DNA of 10,738 nt from positions 1 to 10,738 of the forward strand of contig JBCCFW010000222.1 in the NCBI GenBank assembly GCA_039029535.1, given 5' to 3'. How positions within the stretch are numbered: position 1 is the first letter of the stretch; every line of letters starts with the position of its first letter. Positions 8,575 through 10,738 of this stretch are shown here, one piece after another. Made by a program: the position numbers and the translations under genes. Origin of the DNA: JBCCFW01 sp039029535 (GTDB lineage: Bacteria > Acidobacteriota > JBCCFW01). The notes under the pieces were generated by a model that was given only the letters and a program-made list of their open reading frames with translations, had not been told where the DNA came from and did not search any database.

Positions 8575-10738
8575 ATGCGCATCGCATCGAGCCACGCCCT
8601 CCGAGCCTTCGTCGTCCTGACCAGCCTGGTCCTGCTCGTCTGCACGGCCACGGCCCGTCCGGGTGACCGACGCTTCCACGGACGCTCCTTCGGCACCCCG
8701 GCGCCGAGCCCGGAGCTGCCCCTGGATCTCCTCCCGGAAGGCCCGGAGACGACCTTCTCCGACCTCGACTGGCGGGTCGGCGAGGGCTTCGACGCCTCGG
8801 CCGCGGCCCACGCGCTGCGCCCGGTCATCGGCTCCGACGGCAACGGTCGGCTCCAGCTCACCGTCGACGTGCCGCTCCACGGCTCGGTGGTGTTCCACCA
8901 GCAAGGCCTGATCGTCGACGCGCCGACCGGCGAACGCTCGGTGCCCTGGGCCCACGAGGCGCGCCGCTCCCACCGCCCCCGCGGCAGCCGCAGCCTCGAC
9001 GAGCTCGCCAGCCTGCCCTGGCTCATGCCGCTGCCCGTGCGCACGGTCGAGACCGCCCGTGGTCTCGAGATCCAAGGTGCCTGGCTCGGCGGCGATCAGA
9101 GCTTCCAGCTCGAGCCCGGTGCGCTCGGCCATCGCGTGACGCTCCGCGAGGACGCGATCGACCACGTCGACACCTTCGACCTCCGCTCGACCTTCTTCGT
9201 GCTCACGCCGCCGCGCACCGAGCTCGTGGTCGCCGCCGACGGTCGCGTCGTCCTCGTCGACTTGCAGGGGCGCGAGCTGCTCCAGCTCGACGTGCCTTCC
9301 CTCCGCGAGGGCCTCGGCGCCGAGGCGATCACCGACGTGGCCCGCTGGGAAGTCGAGAGCGCCGGCGCCGGCCAGGTCCTCTCGCTCGTGGTGCCCGGCC
9401 AGTGGCTGTCCGATCCGTACCGGCTCATGCCCGTGCGGCTCGAGACCGAGATGAGCGTCCAGACCATGCTGGACATCGCGATCGCCCCGGCCGACGGGAT
9501 GATCAAGGGCCACGCGAGCTTCGGCTCGGTGCTGCGCAACCGCGATGGTCGCCACTTCGTCGACTTCGATCTCGCCACCCTGCCCGAGACCCTCGAGATC
9601 GTCGCCGGCAAGCTCCGCGTTCATCGCGAGCTCGAGCGCGGCCTCAGCAACGTCGGCGCGGCCGAGATCCGCGTGGGCAACCTCACCATTCCGAACGCGA
9701 GCCCGGGCCGCGGCGCGGTGATCAGCCCGCGGGACCGCAAGCAGTCCCGCTGGTTCGAGGTGCCGCTCACTGCCGAGTGGCTCGAAGAGCTCCGTCGTCA
9801 GGACCACGGCACGGCCTCCATCACCGTCGAGCTCTCGTCGTTCGCGCTGGCCGAAGCCCTGTTCGACGGTGACGTGAGCGTCCTGCAGGTGCAGGAGCTG
9901 CCCGACGCCGGTGACGTCCTCGTCGACGTCGTGCTCGAGCTCGAAGGTCCCGACGTGGACGCCGAGGGCCAGGGCTGCACCGGATACGACTGGGAAGGCG
10001 TGCCCGAGGGCACGGTCATCGACCTCCAGTTCCAGGGCGTCGACGTCGACGGCCGCACCAGCAGCGGACCGCACGCGATCGTCACGCTCGACACGACCGA
10101 CCCGACCTGCGGCGACGACGACCTGCAGACGCCCGGCATCGGTCCCGGCAACGACACGCCGCTCGGCAACGTCCTCGTCCTCCAGGACTCCGAGGGTGCC
10201 TGCCAGCCCAACGACCTCGGCCACGGCGGTGTCATGGAGTTCCGCTTCGACGCGCCCAGCCGGATCGACTCGGTGACCCTCATCGACAACGACGAGGACA
10301 ACAGCTCCTTCCGCGTGTTCACCTCGGGCGGCATCGCCATCAACCAGATCGTGCCCAACGGCGGCAACGGCGGCGTGCAGGAGATCCCGGTGAACCTCGA
10401 CGACGTCGTCCGCATCGAGGTGAGCTTCGCCGGCTCCGGCGGCGTGGCGGGCATCGGTGGCGGCGGCGGTGTTCCCTTCACCAACTGCTTCGCCGGTCAT
10501 CAGCAGGGCACGACGATCACCGACCAGTTCCCCGGCGTGACCATCTCCGGCACCCGCGAGATCGTGATCTTCAACTCCAACGACCCGACCTGCGGTGACA
10601 CCGACCTCCGGACGCCCGGCGTCGGCATGGGCAACGACAGCGATCTCGGCAACCTGCTCGTCTTGCAGTCGACCGGTCACTGCCGACCCAACGACTACCG
10701 CTTCGGCGGCACGATGACCTTCGAGTTCGACGAGCCGA
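8575..10738 (+). CDS. Exported protein with C-terminal repeated domains, partial at the window end
   Basis: A reading frame open from the ATG at 8575 to the window edge (721 codons and one base), with no stop seen. A Sec signal peptide is clear: Arg2, a hydrophobic core at about 11-22, and a likely cut after Ala-Thr-Ala (about residue 27). Residues 28 to about 465 are a rich mix of Val, Leu, Asp, Glu and Arg with no domain I recognise; the regular alternation suggests beta structure. From about 467 a domain of roughly 160-170 residues begins and then starts again at about 638. Each copy has a Cys near the start, then Asp-Pro-Thr-Cys-Gly-Asp, Thr-Pro-Gly, Gly-Asn-Asp, Leu-Gly-Asn, and Cys-x-Pro-Asn-Asp before a strand ending Phe-Asp-x-Pro. 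Acidic Asn/Asp/Gly clusters suggest calcium binding and a cell-surface or extracellular site, by inference. The codon use is the same as its neighbours. It is transcribed away from sucA and has no evident link to it. Confidence 0.85.
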   Translation, partial: MRIASSHALRAFVVLTSLVLLVCTATARPGDRRFHGRSFGTPAPSPELPLDLLPEGPETTFSDLDWRVGEGFDASAAAHALRPVIGSDGNGRLQLTVDVPLHGSVVFHQQGLIVDAPTGERSVPWAHEARRSHRPRGSRSLDELASLPWLMPLPVRTVETARGLEIQGAWLGGDQSFQLEPGALGHRVTLREDAIDHVDTFDLRSTFFVLTPPRTELVVAADGRVVLVDLQGRELLQLDVPSLREGLGAEAITDVARWEVESAGAGQVLSLVVPGQWLSDPYRLMPVRLETEMSVQTMLDIAIAPADGMIKGHASFGSVLRNRDGRHFVDFDLATLPETLEIVAGKLRVHRELERGLSNVGAAEIRVGNLTIPNASPGRGAVISPRDRKQSRWFEVPLTAEWLEELRRQDHGTASITVELSSFALAEALFDGDVSVLQVQELPDAGDVLVDVVLELEGPDVDAEGQGCTGYDWEGVPEGTVIDLQFQGVDVDGRTSSGPHAIVTLDTTDPTCGDDDLQTPGIGPGNDTPLGNVLVLQDSEGACQPNDLGHGGVMEFRFDAPSRIDSVTLIDNDEDNSSFRVFTSGGIAINQIVPNGGNGGVQEIPVNLDDVVRIEVSFAGSGGVAGIGGGGGVPFTNCFAGHQQGTTITDQFPGVTISGTREIVIFNSNDPTCGDTDLRTPGVGMGNDSDLGNLLVLQSTGHCRPNDYRFGGTMTFEFDEP
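9973..10485 (+). repeat. First copy of the Asp-Pro-Thr-Cys-Gly-Asp repeat domain
   Basis: This copy covers codons about 467-637 of the exported protein. It holds Asp-Pro-Thr-Cys-Gly-Asp-Asp-Asp-Leu at codon 509, Gly-Asn-Asp and Leu-Gly-Asn shortly after, and Cys-Gln-Pro-Asn-Asp. A strand-rich tail ends in a Gly-rich linker just before the next copy. The boundaries are approximate. Confidence 0.75.
10486..10738 (+). repeat. Second copy of the repeat domain, cut by the window end
   Basis: Codons 638-721 repeat the order of the first copy, with a leading Cys, Asp-Pro-Thr-Cys-Gly-Asp-Thr-Asp-Leu at codon 670, Gly-Asn-Asp, Leu-Gly-Asn, and Cys-Arg-Pro-Asn-Asp. The core motifs are 161 codons apart between copies. 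The three cysteine positions are conserved, which suggests one disulfide plus a free or inter-domain cysteine in each unit. Confidence 0.75.

Noticed and set aside
8347..10680. A 777-codon minus-strand reading frame opposite the exported repeat protein
   Set aside because: Its composition is His/Asp/Glu/Arg/Val-rich without domains or a signal peptide, as expected from the antisense of a GC-rich gene. The plus frame has a signal peptide, repeated domains and a plausible start. The minus frame also overruns the sucA upstream region.

Overview
The window comes from a GC-rich bacterial chromosome (very high G/C at third codon positions, Shine-Dalgarno sites, exported proteins with Sec-type signal peptides). 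The complete set of 2-oxoglutarate dehydrogenase genes points to an aerobic or respiring bacterium. The secreted repeat protein and the unusual SucA architecture would fit Planctomycetota or a Myxococcota-like lineage, but nothing here fixes the phylum.

Layout. Bases 1-50 look like the tail of an upstream transcript (possible terminator). Bases 142-1431 (+) encode a secreted 429-residue protein of unknown function. It converges on a minus-strand block, and a strong 12-bp hairpin (1447-1479) lies between the two. The minus-strand block reads, in transcription order, sucA (8260-4985), sucB (4929-3685), lpd (3653-2256) and a histidine phosphatase gene (2105-1485). The first three are tightly packed, each with its own ribosome binding site, and form an operon. 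The phosphatase follows after about 150 bases and may or may not be cotranscribed. A divergent intergenic region (8261-8574) separates sucA from a large plus-strand gene (8575 to beyond the window end). That gene encodes an exported protein whose C-terminal part is built of repeated Cys- and Asp-rich domains.

Function. SucA (E1o), SucB (E2o) and Lpd (E3) together form the 2-oxoglutarate dehydrogenase complex of the TCA cycle, converting 2-oxoglutarate, CoA and NAD+ to succinyl-CoA, CO2 and NADH.

Main finding. SucA carries a complete cyclic-nucleotide-binding (CRP-type) domain inserted between its N-terminal E2-binding helix and its thiamine-diphosphate catalytic core. The phosphate-binding cassette keeps the Gly-Glu-Leu and Arg-Ser-Ala ligand residues. 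This suggests direct allosteric control of a TCA-cycle enzyme by cAMP or a related nucleotide, instead of control through a transcription factor. I cannot tell from sequence alone whether this has been described.

The final gene is open to the window edge on the plus strand. The long minus-strand reading frame opposite it is a GC-bias shadow.
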